DNA of 64,000 bases, from the NCBI GenBank assembly GCA_016714975.1, contig JADKBR010000001.1, forward strand, positions 496,001 through 560,000. Reading direction: 5' to 3'. A program made the position numbers and the translations under genes. The notes under the pieces were generated by a model. That model searched no databases, had not been told where the DNA came from, and worked only from the letters and a program-made list of their open reading frames with translations. This document shows positions 1 to 7,956 of this stretch, piece by piece. How positions within the stretch are numbered: position 1 is the stretch's first letter; every line of letters starts with the position of its first letter. The DNA is from Candidatus Dechloromonas phosphorivorans (GTDB lineage: Bacteria > Pseudomonadota > Gammaproteobacteria > Burkholderiales > Rhodocyclaceae).

Positions 1-618
1 GCAGTTCATCGAATTGGCGGTAAACATCCCCGAACACGAGCCGCAGGTCGGGCAGGCCGAACGTTCGATCTCGGCGAGGTCGGCATCCGAGACCGAACTG
101 TCGGCGGCCTTGACCATCGCATCGACGAGATCAAGATGAATCACCTGACCTTTTACGGTGACCTTGCCGGCCTCCATCGGGCCGCCGGAGACGAAAATGG
201 CCGGGATGTTTAGGCGCATCGCGGCCATCAGCATGCCCGGAGTGATCTTGTCGCAGTTGGAGATGCAGACCATCGCGTCGGCGCAGTGGCCGTTGACCAT
301 GTATTCGACCGAGTCGGCGATCAGGTCGCGCGAAGGCAGCGAGTAGAGCATGCCGCCGTGACCCATCGCGATGCCGTCGTCGATGGCGATGGTGTTGAAT
401 TCCTTGGCGATGCCGCCGGCCGCCTCGATTTCGCGGGCGACCAGTTGCCCCATGTCCTTGAGGTGCACATGGCCCGGCACGAACTGCGTGAAGGAATTGA
501 CGACGGCGATGATCGGCTTGCCGAAATCGCCATCCTTCATGCCGGTGGCGCGCCACAGGGCGCGGGCGCCGGCCATGTTGCGGCCGTGGGTGGAGGTACG
601 GGAGCGGTAATCAGGCAT
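1..618 (-). CDS. ilvD: Dihydroxy-acid dehydratase, N-terminal 206 residues (runs off the window)
   Basis: Catalyses dehydration of 2,3-dihydroxy-3-methyl(iso)valerate to the 2-keto acid in isoleucine/valine synthesis; cytoplasmic Fe-S enzyme. The start is the ATG at 616-618, giving MPDYRSRTSTHGRNMAGARA, a typical IlvD N-terminus. The cluster motifs CDKITPGM and CPTCGSCSGMFTANSM are both visible near the end of the visible part. The 3' two thirds lies before position 1. It is divergent from lgt with only 76 bp between the two starts. The family assignment is secure; the partner ilv genes lie 35 kb away in the same window. Confidence 0.97.
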   Translation of the reverse strand, partial: MPDYRSRTSTHGRNMAGARALWRATGMKDGDFGKPIIAVVNSFTQFVPGHVHLKDMGQLVAREIEAAGGIAKEFNTIAIDDGIAMGHGGMLYSLPSRDLIADSVEYMVNGHCADAMVCISNCDKITPGMLMAAMRLNIPAIFVSGGPMEAGKVTVKGQVIHLDLVDAMVKAADSSVSDADLAEIERSACPTCGSCSGMFTANSMNC

Positions 619-658
619 GGGAATCTCCGTCGAGAACTTTGCGCCCTGCGGCGCGAAC

Positions 659-664
659 TATAAT
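659..664 (+). promoter_or_regulatory. -10 box upstream of lgt
   Basis: A perfect TATAAT lies 30 bp before the lgt ATG. No convincing -35 hexamer sits at 16-18 bp spacing, so this is a likely but incomplete sigma-70 promoter. Confidence 0.5.
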
Positions 665-694
665 GGGCGAATTCTAGCCGACTCTCCGCCGCCG

Positions 695-1486
695 ATGCTT
701 CTGCACCCACAGTTCGATCCTGTCGCCTTTTCGCTCGGCCCGCTGTCGGTGCGCTGGTACGGTCTGATGTATCTGGTCGCTTTCGTTCAGTTCATCCTGC
801 TCGGGCGCTACCGGATCCGTTGCCGCCCCGGGATCATTACGGTCGCGCAACTGGACGACCTGCTCTTTTACGGCATGCTCGGCGTCATTATCGGCGGCCG
901 ACTGGGCCAGGTGCTCTTCTACGAGCCGGACTACTACCTGGCCAATCCTGTGGAGATCCTCGCCGTCTGGAAAGGCGGAATGGCCTTTCATGGCGGATTC
1001 CTCGGCGTCCTGGTCGCCATGGGTCTGTGGTCGCGCAAGCACCGCATCGCCTGGTTCGACATCACCGATTTCATCGCCCCGCTGGTGCCCCTCGGGCTGG
1101 CGGCCGGGCGCATCGGCAATTTCATCAACGGCGAACTGTGGGGCCGGGTCGCCGATCCCGGTCTGCCGTGGGCCATGATTTTCCCGCAGGCCGGCGACAT
1201 GCAGCCGCGCCACCCATCGCAGCTTTACCACGTCGGGCTGGAAGGGCTGGTCCTGTTCGCGATTTTGTGGCTTTTCAGCAGTCGACCGCGACCGCGCAGC
1301 GCGGTGTCAGGCGTATTCCTGATCGGTTACGGCAGTTTCCGCTTCATCACCGAGTTCTTCCGCGAACCAGACCACGGCATCTTCGGACAGTCCTATGTGG
1401 TCAGCATGGGCCAGTGGCTGTCGCTGCCGATGGTCCTGATCGGGATCGCGATGCTGGCAATGGCCTATCGGAAGAAGTCCCTATAA
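695..1486 (+). CDS. lgt: Prolipoprotein diacylglyceryl transferase
   Basis: Inner-membrane enzyme that transfers diacylglycerol from phosphatidylglycerol to the lipobox cysteine of prolipoproteins. The 263-residue product starts MLLHPQFDPVAFSLGPLSVR. It shows the family signature with GRIGNFINGELWGR in the middle, HGGFLG before it, and several hydrophobic helices. The open frame extends upstream to 617, but the first 26 codons overlap the ilvD start region and do not look like Lgt, so the ATG at 695 is chosen. A monocistronic unit is likely, although the next gene starts 38 bp after the stop and carries its own -10. Confidence 0.96.
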   Translation: MLLHPQFDPVAFSLGPLSVRWYGLMYLVAFVQFILLGRYRIRCRPGIITVAQLDDLLFYGMLGVIIGGRLGQVLFYEPDYYLANPVEILAVWKGGMAFHGGFLGVLVAMGLWSRKHRIAWFDITDFIAPLVPLGLAAGRIGNFINGELWGRVADPGLPWAMIFPQAGDMQPRHPSQLYHVGLEGLVLFAILWLFSSRPRPRSAVSGVFLIGYGSFRFITEFFREPDHGIFGQSYVVSMGQWLSLPMVLIGIAMLAMAYRKKSL

Positions 1487-1487
1487 T
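1482..1487 (+). promoter_or_regulatory. -10 box upstream of VOC gene
   Basis: A perfect TATAAT spans the lgt stop codon, 38 bp before the start of the next gene. The -35 region is not recognisable, so promoter function is inferred from the -10 alone. Confidence 0.4.
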
Positions 1488-1524
1488 TGCCGATCACCTT
1501 AGGCACCCAGAAAGGAATCCAGCC

Positions 1525-2001
1525 ATGTATCGTCCATTCAAGGTTCTCGGCATCCAGCAGATCGCCATCGGCGGTCCCTCCAAGGCAAAACTGCGCACCC
1601 TGTGGGTTGACATGTTTGGCCTTGAAGTGACCAGCACCTTTGTTTCCGAGCGCGAGAACGTCGACGAGGATATCTGTGCCATGGGCAGCGGCCCGTTCAA
1701 GGTCGAAGTCGACCTGATGCAGCCGGTCGATCCGGAAAAGAAGCCGGCCGTGCATGCGACGCCGCTCAACCACGTCGGATTGTGGATCGACGATCTGCCG
1801 CAGGCGGTCGAATGGCTCTCGGCCAACGGCGTGCGCTTTGCGCCGGGCGGCATCCGCAAGGGGGCAGCCGGTTTCGACATCACCTTCCTTCACCCGAAGG
1901 GCAACGAGGAATTTCCGATCGGCGGCGAAGGCGTGCTGATCGAACTGGTGCAGGCGCCCCCTGAAGTCGTTTCGGCATTCGCGCAACTGGCTGCCGGCTA
2001 A
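1525..2001 (+). CDS. VOC-superfamily (glyoxalase-like) protein
   Basis: A 158-residue protein with one vicinal-oxygen-chelate module of two beta-alpha-beta-beta-beta halves. It begins MYRPFKVLGIQQIAIGGPSK and carries the second-half pattern LNHVGLWIDDLPQAVEWL, followed by FDITFLHPKGNEE and a C-terminal VLIELVQAP strand. The likely metal ligands are H in LNHVG and E in LIELVQ. Relatives include methylmalonyl-CoA epimerase and glyoxalase I, but sequence alone does not fix the substrate. It sits behind lgt on the same strand, and no pathway partner is obvious. Confidence 0.75.
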   Translation: MYRPFKVLGIQQIAIGGPSKAKLRTLWVDMFGLEVTSTFVSERENVDEDICAMGSGPFKVEVDLMQPVDPEKKPAVHATPLNHVGLWIDDLPQAVEWLSANGVRFAPGGIRKGAAGFDITFLHPKGNEEFPIGGEGVLIELVQAPPEVVSAFAQLAAG

Positions 2002-2017
2002 GAAGGGAAAGCTGGCG

Positions 2018-2089
2018 CCGACCGTTGCGGTCGACGCCCGAATTCAGGCAATTCTTCTGGCGTATCCCCTGGCATTCCGGCCGGAATGC
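2018..2089. repeat. Cluster of extragenic palindromes after the VOC gene
   Basis: The gap between two convergent genes holds a small hairpin (CGACCG-TTG-CGGTCG, about 2019-2033) that contains the decamer TGCGGTCGAC (2026-2035). A perfect 18-bp palindrome of GCATTCCGG and its complement follows at 2072-2089. There is no T-tract, so it is not a classical terminator, though it could stop or stabilise either transcript. Confidence 0.55.
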
Positions 2090-2147
2090 TCAGTGCACGA
2101 ACCGCGGATTCCGCTTCCCTGAAGAAACCGCGGGCAAGCCGGCAGGG

Positions 2148-3023
2148 TCAGGCCTTGTTCAAGGCCGCGATACGATCCTCCAGCGGCGGGTGCGTCGCGA
2201 GCAGCGCCATCCAGCCCTGCCCGCCAGCAATGCCCGACGCCGCCATGCTTTGCGGCAAGGGCTCGGTGTGCAGGCCGCCGAGGCGGCGCAGCGCGTTCTG
2301 CATCGGCACCGGCGAACGCATCAGTTGCGCTGCGCCGGCGTCAGCCCGGAATTCGCGCTGGCGCGAGAACCAGGCGACGACGATGCTGGCCAGTACGCCG
2401 AAGATGACCTGACTGACCATGCTGGCCACCATATAACCGATACCCGGACCGCTACTTTCCGAACTGCCCCGGCGCAGGAACGAGTCGACCAGATAGCCGA
2501 CGACCCGCGACAGGAATACGACGAAGGTGTTCACCACCCCCTGGATCAGCGTCAGCGTCACCATGTCGCCATTGGCGATGTGGGCGACTTCGTGGGCGAG
2601 AACCGCTTCGACCTCCTCGCGCGTCATGCCCTGCAGGAGACCAGTCGATACGGCCACCAGCGAGTTGTTCTTCGTCGCGCCGGTGGCGAAGGCATTCGGC
2701 TCGCCGTCGTAGATCGCGACTTCCGGCATCGGCAGCCCGGCGCGCTCGGCAAGGCGGGCGACGGTATCGACCAGCCAGACTTCGGTCGAACTGGCCGGTG
2801 ATTCAATGACGCGGGCGCCGGTACTCCATTTGGCCATGGTCTTCGACATCAGAAGCGAAATGAAGGCGCCGCCGAAGCCGATCACCGCGGCAAAGGCCAG
2901 CAGCATGCCGAGATTGAGACCATTGGCCGTCAGGAACTGATCGACGCCGAGAAGGCTGCTGACCAGGCCAAGGACCAGCATCACCGCGAGGTTGGTCACC
3001 AGGAATAGCACGACACGTTTCAT
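2148..3023 (-). CDS. htpX: Membrane metalloprotease HtpX
   Basis: Inner-membrane zinc protease of family M48B involved in membrane protein quality control. The 291-residue product starts MKRVVLFLVTNLAVMLVLGL. Two N-terminal helices (about 4-24 and 35-60) precede the catalytic HEVAH motif at about 144-148. A further hydrophobic pair follows, then the third zinc ligand region REFRADAGAA. The open frame extends 17 codons further up, but that part lacks the family start. It is divergent from the LysR-type gene with 102 bp between the starts. A heat-shock promoter was looked for and not seen. Confidence 0.95.
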   Translation of the reverse strand: MKRVVLFLVTNLAVMLVLGLVSSLLGVDQFLTANGLNLGMLLAFAAVIGFGGAFISLLMSKTMAKWSTGARVIESPASSTEVWLVDTVARLAERAGLPMPEVAIYDGEPNAFATGATKNNSLVAVSTGLLQGMTREEVEAVLAHEVAHIANGDMVTLTLIQGVVNTFVVFLSRVVGYLVDSFLRRGSSESSGPGIGYMVASMVSQVIFGVLASIVVAWFSRQREFRADAGAAQLMRSPVPMQNALRRLGGLHTEPLPQSMAASGIAGGQGWMALLATHPPLEDRIAALNKA

Positions 3024-3125
3024 CACATCCTCCATCGGAACGGAACAAGTTCGAATCATACCCCACTCGAACATCCTGTAAAATCCTAACGGAATTGAAT
3101 TTCACTTCGGTTTTCCGGATAGATC

Positions 3126-4025
3126 ATGTCCAACCTTAACTACAAGCATCTCCACTACTTCTGGGTCGTCGCTCACGAAGGCAGCATGACGCGCGCCGCC
3201 GAGCGCCTCGGCGTCGCGGTGCAGACGATCAGCGGCCAACTCTCCCTGCTTGAGCGCAACCTGGGCAAGGCGCTGTTCGTCAGCCAGGGGCGGGGGCTGG
3301 CGCTCAGCGATGCCGGGCGCACGGCGCTGACCTACGCCGACCAGATATTCCAACTCGGCGAAGCGCTGCGGGAAACAGTCCAGAACTCAGATAGCGGCCA
3401 CGCGCTGCGCCTGCGCACCGGCATTTCCGATGGCATCCCGAAGCTTCTCGCCTACCGTCTGCTGGCTTCTGTCCTGGCCATGCCCGAAGACGTGCGACTG
3501 ATTTGCAGTGAAGGCGGTTTCGAGCCCCTGCTTGGCGAACTGGCGCTACACCATCTCGATCTGGTGCTGACCGATCGTCCGGCGCCGGTCGGCGGGAACC
3601 TCAAGGTTTTCAGCACGAATCTGGGCGAATTTGCCGCCGGCCTGTTTGGTAGCACTGCCCTGGTCGAACGCTACGGACCAGGCTATCCGGAAAGCCTGAA
3701 CGGCGCCCCGCTCTTTCTGCCAACCCGGCAGAACGCGCTACGCGGCCAGATCGACCGCTGGATCGAAACGATCGGGATCCAGCCGCGCATCATCGGCGAA
3801 TTCCAGGACAGCGCGCTGCTGACCACCTTCGGGCGCGCCGGACTCGGACTCTTTCCGGCGCCGCTGGCGCTGATCGACCAGATTGCCGAACAACTCGCGG
3901 CCCGACCGCTCGGTGAAATGGCCGGTGTCAGCGAGCAGATCTACGCCATTTCAAACGAACGGCGAATCCGCCATCCCGCCATCGAAGTCCTCTGTTCGTC
4001 ATCCCCGACCTTGCCCAACAAGTGA
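3126..4025 (+). CDS. nhaR: LysR-family regulator, NhaR type
   Basis: A 299-residue transcription factor with an N-terminal winged helix (MSNLNYKHLHYFWVVAHEGS, helix-turn-helix about 20-40) and a LysR substrate-binding domain. The opening LNYKHLHYFWVVA and the motif VAVQTISGQLSLLE are typical of the NhaR branch, which in enterobacteria activates Na+/H+ antiporter genes. No antiporter gene lies next to it here, so its targets are unknown. A TAAAAT at 3079-3084 could serve as its -10 box. Confidence 0.8.
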   Translation: MSNLNYKHLHYFWVVAHEGSMTRAAERLGVAVQTISGQLSLLERNLGKALFVSQGRGLALSDAGRTALTYADQIFQLGEALRETVQNSDSGHALRLRTGISDGIPKLLAYRLLASVLAMPEDVRLICSEGGFEPLLGELALHHLDLVLTDRPAPVGGNLKVFSTNLGEFAAGLFGSTALVERYGPGYPESLNGAPLFLPTRQNALRGQIDRWIETIGIQPRIIGEFQDSALLTTFGRAGLGLFPAPLALIDQIAEQLAARPLGEMAGVSEQIYAISNERRIRHPAIEVLCSSSPTLPNK

Positions 4026-4059
4026 GCCGGCCTGAAGCGCAGCGCCGCCCGGCCACAGG

Positions 4060-4065
4060 TATAAT
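4060..4065 (+). promoter_or_regulatory. -10 box upstream of dacA
   Basis: A perfect TATAAT lies 37 bp before the dacA start, in the 77-bp gap after the NhaR-type gene. The -35 region is poor. It is the likely promoter for the dacA-dat-ybeD-lipB-lipA run. Confidence 0.5.
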
Positions 4066-4102
4066 CTCAATTCCCCCACCGCAGAAGTAAAGCAAAAATT
4101 CC

Positions 4103-5242
4103 ATGTTCCCGTTCCGCAAATTAATCCTGCTCGCGTCATTCCTGGCGCTGACCGGCCAGGCGCTGGCCCAGCAACTTCCCGTCCCGCCCTCGCTGGCTGC
4201 CAAGTCGTGGCTTCTGCTGGAAATGGGCTCCGGCCAGGTGTTGACCGCAGAAAAGCCCGACGAGCGCATCGAGCCGGCCTCGCTGACCAAGCTGATGACC
4301 GCCTATCTCACATTTGCCGCGCTGCGTCAGAAGACCATCGCCCTCGATACCCCGGTCACGGTTTCGCAAAGGGCCTGGAAAACCGGCGGTTCCAAAATGT
4401 TCATCCAGGTCGAGACACAGGTTCCGGTCGAAGATCTGATCAAGGGCATGATCGTGCAGTCGGGCAACGATGCCTGCGTCGCGCTGGCCGAAGCGATCGC
4501 CGGCAGCGAGGAAAGCTTCGCGCAGATGATGAACCGCGAGGCCAAGCGCCTTGGCATGAACGCGTCGAGTTTTGCCAACTCGACCGGCCTGCCCGACCCG
4601 CAGCTCTACACCACGGCGCGCGACCTGGCGACGCTGGCCAGTTCCCTGATTCGCGACTTCCCCGAGGAGTACCGGAAGTACTACTCGATGAAGGAGTTCC
4701 GCTACAACAACATCACCCAGCCCAACCGTAACCGCTTGCTGTGGATCGATTCCACGGTCGATGGTGTCAAGACCGGTCATACCGACGCGGCCGGCTACTG
4801 TCTGATCTCCTCTTCGCTGCGCGACAAGCGCCGCCTGCTGTCGGTCGTCCTCGGTGCCAAGTCCAGTTCGACACGCGCCAGCGAGTCGCTCAAGTTGCTC
4901 AACTGGGGCTTCCAGTCCTATGACTCGGTCACGTTGTTCGCCAAGGATTCGCCAGTGGCCACGCTGCGCGTCTGGAAGGGTACGCAGCCGAACATCAAGG
5001 CCGGCTTTGGCAACGACTTCTCGATTTCCGTGCCCCGGGGTTACGCCGACAAGGTCAAGAGCGAGTTCACCCCGCAGCCGCGCCTGATCGCGCCTCTCGA
5101 GGCCGGACAGAAGCTCGGCAGTCTCAAGGTGACGATCGACGGCAAGGTCTATGGCGAATATCCGGTGACGGCGCTTGAAACCATTCCGCTCGCCGGCATC
5201 CTTGGTCGCTCCATGGATACCGTGAAACTGTGGTTCAACTGA
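4103..5242 (+). CDS. dacA: D-alanyl-D-alanine carboxypeptidase (PBP5/6 type)
   Basis: Periplasmic penicillin-binding protein that removes the terminal D-Ala from peptidoglycan pentapeptides. The 379 residues start with a signal peptide, MFPFRKLILLASFLALTGQA, cut near LAQQ. The three catalytic motifs are present: SLTK at 60-63, SGN at 120-122 and KTG at 223-225. A PBP5 C-terminal beta domain and an amphipathic tail ending RSMDTVKLWFN anchor it to the membrane. It is the first gene of a tight run (4 bp to dat), linking cell-wall trimming to D-amino acid metabolism. Confidence 0.95.
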   Translation: MFPFRKLILLASFLALTGQALAQQLPVPPSLAAKSWLLLEMGSGQVLTAEKPDERIEPASLTKLMTAYLTFAALRQKTIALDTPVTVSQRAWKTGGSKMFIQVETQVPVEDLIKGMIVQSGNDACVALAEAIAGSEESFAQMMNREAKRLGMNASSFANSTGLPDPQLYTTARDLATLASSLIRDFPEEYRKYYSMKEFRYNNITQPNRNRLLWIDSTVDGVKTGHTDAAGYCLISSSLRDKRRLLSVVLGAKSSSTRASESLKLLNWGFQSYDSVTLFAKDSPVATLRVWKGTQPNIKAGFGNDFSISVPRGYADKVKSEFTPQPRLIAPLEAGQKLGSLKVTIDGKVYGEYPVTALETIPLAGILGRSMDTVKLWFN

Positions 5243-5246
5243 GCTC

Positions 5247-6134
5247 ATGACCCCCTACGTCGCCGATCCGGTCTATCTGAACGGCCGCTTTCTACCGCTC
5301 GCCGAAGCCGGCATTTCGCCGCTCGACCGGGGTTTTCTCTACGGCGACGGTGCCTACGAACTCGTTCCGGTCTATTCGCGCCGCCCGTTCCGCCTTGCCG
5401 AGCATCTGACACGCCTGCAGGCGACGCTGGACGGCATCCGCCTGGCCAACCCGCTGGAAGCCAGCGGGTGGGCTACGGTGGTCGAGCGGCTGATCGCCGA
5501 GGCGCCATGGGATGACCAGTCGATCTATCTGCAGGTAACGCGGGGCGCAGACAACAAGCGTGACCACGCCTTCCCGCCCGCCAGCGTGCCGCCGACCGCC
5601 TTCGCCTTCAGTTCGCCGCTGGTCACCACGCCGACAGAGATACGGGCGAAAGGTGTCGCCGCGATCACTGTCGCCGACGACCGCTGGGCGCACTGCGACC
5701 TCAAGGTCGTCTCCCTGCTCGCCAACATCCTCGCGCGCCAGCAGGCGGTCGATGCCGGCTGCGCCGAAGCCTTGTTGATCCGCGACGGCCAACTCAAGGA
5801 GGGGGCCGCCTCGAACATCTTCGTCGTCAAGGATGGTGTGCTGCTCGCCCCGCCGAAGACGAGCTTCATGCTGCCCGGCATCACCTACGACATTGTTCTT
5901 GAACTGGCCACTTGTCACGGTCAACCGCTCGAAATACGCGAAATTCAAGAAGATGAACTTCGCACCGCCGACGAGGTCTGGATGACTTCTTCAACGAAAG
6001 AAGTTCTGGCCATCACCACCCTTGACGGCAGGCCGGTAGGTAACGGAGCAACTGCGGGCAAGCCCGGCCCGCTCGGCGAGCGGATGTGGCAGTGGTATCA
6101 GGATTTCAAGCAATCGGTCATGCGCAAGGGTTGA
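5247..6134 (+). CDS. dat: D-amino acid aminotransferase (PLP class IV)
   Basis: Converts D-alanine and 2-oxoglutarate to pyruvate and D-glutamate, both cell-wall precursors. The 295 residues match class IV aminotransferases: LDRGFLYGDGAYELV near residue 26, the likely PLP lysine K153 in CDLKVVSLLAN, and KEGAASNIFVV further on. A branched-chain aminotransferase or aminodeoxychorismate lyase would share the fold. The D-specific call rests on the N-terminal pattern and on the dacA neighbour 4 bp upstream. The stop is 1 bp from the ybeD start. Confidence 0.85.
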   Translation: MTPYVADPVYLNGRFLPLAEAGISPLDRGFLYGDGAYELVPVYSRRPFRLAEHLTRLQATLDGIRLANPLEASGWATVVERLIAEAPWDDQSIYLQVTRGADNKRDHAFPPASVPPTAFAFSSPLVTTPTEIRAKGVAAITVADDRWAHCDLKVVSLLANILARQQAVDAGCAEALLIRDGQLKEGAASNIFVVKDGVLLAPPKTSFMLPGITYDIVLELATCHGQPLEIREIQEDELRTADEVWMTSSTKEVLAITTLDGRPVGNGATAGKPGPLGERMWQWYQDFKQSVMRKG

Positions 6135-6135
6135 A

Positions 6136-6405
6136 ATGGCTTCGTACAAGGACACCCTCCTCGAATTTCCCTGCGACTTTCCCCTGAAGATCATGGGCAA
6201 GGCGGAGGATGAACTCGCCGAGACCGTCCTTGAAATCGTCACCCGCCATGCCCCCGATTTCGATGGCGCCCGCATGGAAATGCGTGCCAGTTCCGGCGGC
6301 AACTATCTCAGTCTGACGTGCACCGTGGTCGCCACTTCGAAGCCGCAGCTCGACGCACTGTACATGGATCTGACCGCCCACCCGCTGGTCAAGATCGTGC
6401 TTTAG
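6136..6405 (+). CDS. ybeD: YbeD/DUF493 family protein
   Basis: An 89-residue ACT-like small protein, starting MASYKDTLLEFPCDFPLKIM and ending LTAHPLVKIVL. The family is conserved between dacA-type genes and lipB in many proteobacteria and is suspected to modulate lipoate metabolism, but its biochemical role is not established. It is packed between dat (1 bp) and lipB (2 bp), so it is clearly part of the operon. Confidence 0.92.
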   Translation: MASYKDTLLEFPCDFPLKIMGKAEDELAETVLEIVTRHAPDFDGARMEMRASSGGNYLSLTCTVVATSKPQLDALYMDLTAHPLVKIVL

Positions 6406-6407
6406 GA

Positions 6408-7019
6408 ATGGAGATCAGCCGTCTCGGCCGGGTCGACTACGAACCAACCTGGCACGCGATGCAGGAATTCACCGCCGCCCGGACACCGGAATCGCCCGAC
6501 GAACTGTGGGTCGTCGAGCATCCGCCAGTGTTCACGCTGGGCCAGGCCGGCAAGCCCGAGCACCTGCTGCGGGATGTTGGCATCCCCGTCGTCAAGATCG
6601 ACCGTGGCGGCCAGGTCACCTACCACGGCCCCGGCCAGGTCGTGATCTACCTGCTGCTCGACCTGCAACGCCTGAAGATCAAGGTGCGCGAACTGGTCAC
6701 CGCCATCGAGCAGGCAATCATCGACTTTCTCGCCGGGCAGGACGTTGCCGCCGAGCGCCACGCCGGCGCCCCCGGCGTCTATGTCGGCGACGCCAAGATC
6801 GCCGCCCTTGGCCTGAGAATCAAGAACGGTTGCAGCTACCACGGCCTGTCGCTCAATGTCGATATGGATCTTTCCCCGTTTGCCGCGATCAACCCCTGCG
6901 GCTATGCCGGGCTCAAGGTCACGCAGACCCGCGAGTTGGGCATCCCGCTTACCCCGTCCGAGGCTGGCGAACTCCTTTGCCGGCACTTGCGGCAACAACT
7001 GGAAAAAAAGCATGGCTGA
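6408..7019 (+). CDS. lipB: Octanoyl-ACP:protein N-octanoyltransferase
   Basis: Transfers octanoate from acyl carrier protein to lipoyl domains, the first step of lipoate synthesis. The 203 residues carry the signature RGGQVTYHGPGQ with H73, the catalytic lysine K130 in GDAKIAALG and the acyl-acceptor cysteine C164 in NPCGYAGL. The frame is open upstream to 6318 inside ybeD; the ATG at 6408, right after the ybeD stop, gives the standard length. It overlaps lipA by 8 bp. Confidence 0.97.
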   Translation: MEISRLGRVDYEPTWHAMQEFTAARTPESPDELWVVEHPPVFTLGQAGKPEHLLRDVGIPVVKIDRGGQVTYHGPGQVVIYLLLDLQRLKIKVRELVTAIEQAIIDFLAGQDVAAERHAGAPGVYVGDAKIAALGLRIKNGCSYHGLSLNVDMDLSPFAAINPCGYAGLKVTQTRELGIPLTPSEAGELLCRHLRQQLEKKHG

Positions 7020-7956
7020 ACAAGGCGTCAAGCAAAAGGGCGAACTGAAGACGGCGCGCATCCCGATCAAGATCGTTCCCGTGGACACGCCGCTGAAAAA
7101 GCCCGACTGGATCCGCGTCAAGGCCGGCAACAGCGCCGGCCGCTTCGGCGAGATCAAAGCCATGCTGCGCGAAAGGAAGCTGCACACTGTCTGCGAGGAA
7201 GCCACCTGCCCCAACATCGGCGAGTGCTTCGGGCGCGGCACGGCGACCTTCATGATCCTCGGCGACATCTGCACCCGGCGCTGCCCGTTCTGCGATGTCG
7301 GCCACGGCCAGCCGTTGCCGCCCAACCCGGACGAGCCGCGCGAGCTGGCCGAATCGGTCGCCGCGCTCAAGCTGCGTTATGTGGTGATTACCAGCGTCGA
7401 CCGCGACGACCTGCGCGACGGCGGCGCCCAGCACTTCGTCGACGTCATCCGCTACACCCGCGAACTCTCCCCGGCCACCACCATCGAAACGCTGGTCCCC
7501 GATTTCCGCGGGCGCATGGACATCGCCCTCGACGTCCTCGGCGGCGCCCTGCCCGACGTCCTCAACCACAACCTGGAAACCGTGCCGCGCCTCTACAAGC
7601 AGGCGCGCCCCGGCGCCGACTACAGGCACTCGCTGGAATTCCTCAAGCAGTTCAAGGCGCGCTATCCGCAGGTTTCAAGCAAGTCCGGCCTGATGGTCGG
7701 CCTCGGCGAAACCGACGAGGAAATCCTCGAGGTCATGCGCGACCTGCGCGCCCACGACGTCGAGATGCTGACCATCGGCCAGTACCTCGCCCCCAGCGGC
7801 CACCACCTGCCGGTCAGCCGCTACGTTCACCCAGACACCTTCAAGATGTTCGAGGAAGAAGCGAAGAAGATGGGCTTTTCCGGCGCCGCCTGCGCGCCGA
7901 TGGTCCGTTCCAGTTACTGGGCAGACCAGCAGGCGCACAGCGCCGGGGTGGCTTGA
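7012..7956 (+). CDS. lipA: Lipoyl synthase (radical SAM)
   Basis: Inserts two sulphur atoms into protein-bound octanoyl groups. The 314 residues contain the auxiliary cluster cysteines C61, C66 and C72 (CEEATCPNIGEC) and the radical-SAM triad C87, C91 and C94 (CTRRCPFC). The C-terminal RSSYWADQQ supplies the conserved serine near the end. The start overlaps lipB by 8 bp, indicating translational coupling. The decamer TGCGGTCGAC begins 8 bp after the stop, and an IS110 transposase lies just beyond on the other strand. Confidence 0.97.
   Translation: MAEQGVKQKGELKTARIPIKIVPVDTPLKKPDWIRVKAGNSAGRFGEIKAMLRERKLHTVCEEATCPNIGECFGRGTATFMILGDICTRRCPFCDVGHGQPLPPNPDEPRELAESVAALKLRYVVITSVDRDDLRDGGAQHFVDVIRYTRELSPATTIETLVPDFRGRMDIALDVLGGALPDVLNHNLETVPRLYKQARPGADYRHSLEFLKQFKARYPQVSSKSGLMVGLGETDEEILEVMRDLRAHDVEMLTIGQYLAPSGHHLPVSRYVHPDTFKMFEEEAKKMGFSGAACAPMVRSSYWADQQAHSAGVA

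Noticed and set aside
3024..3125. Sigma-32 heat-shock promoter for htpX
   Set aside because: No CTTGAA and CCCCAT pair at correct spacing on the minus strand; only a TATGAT is present.
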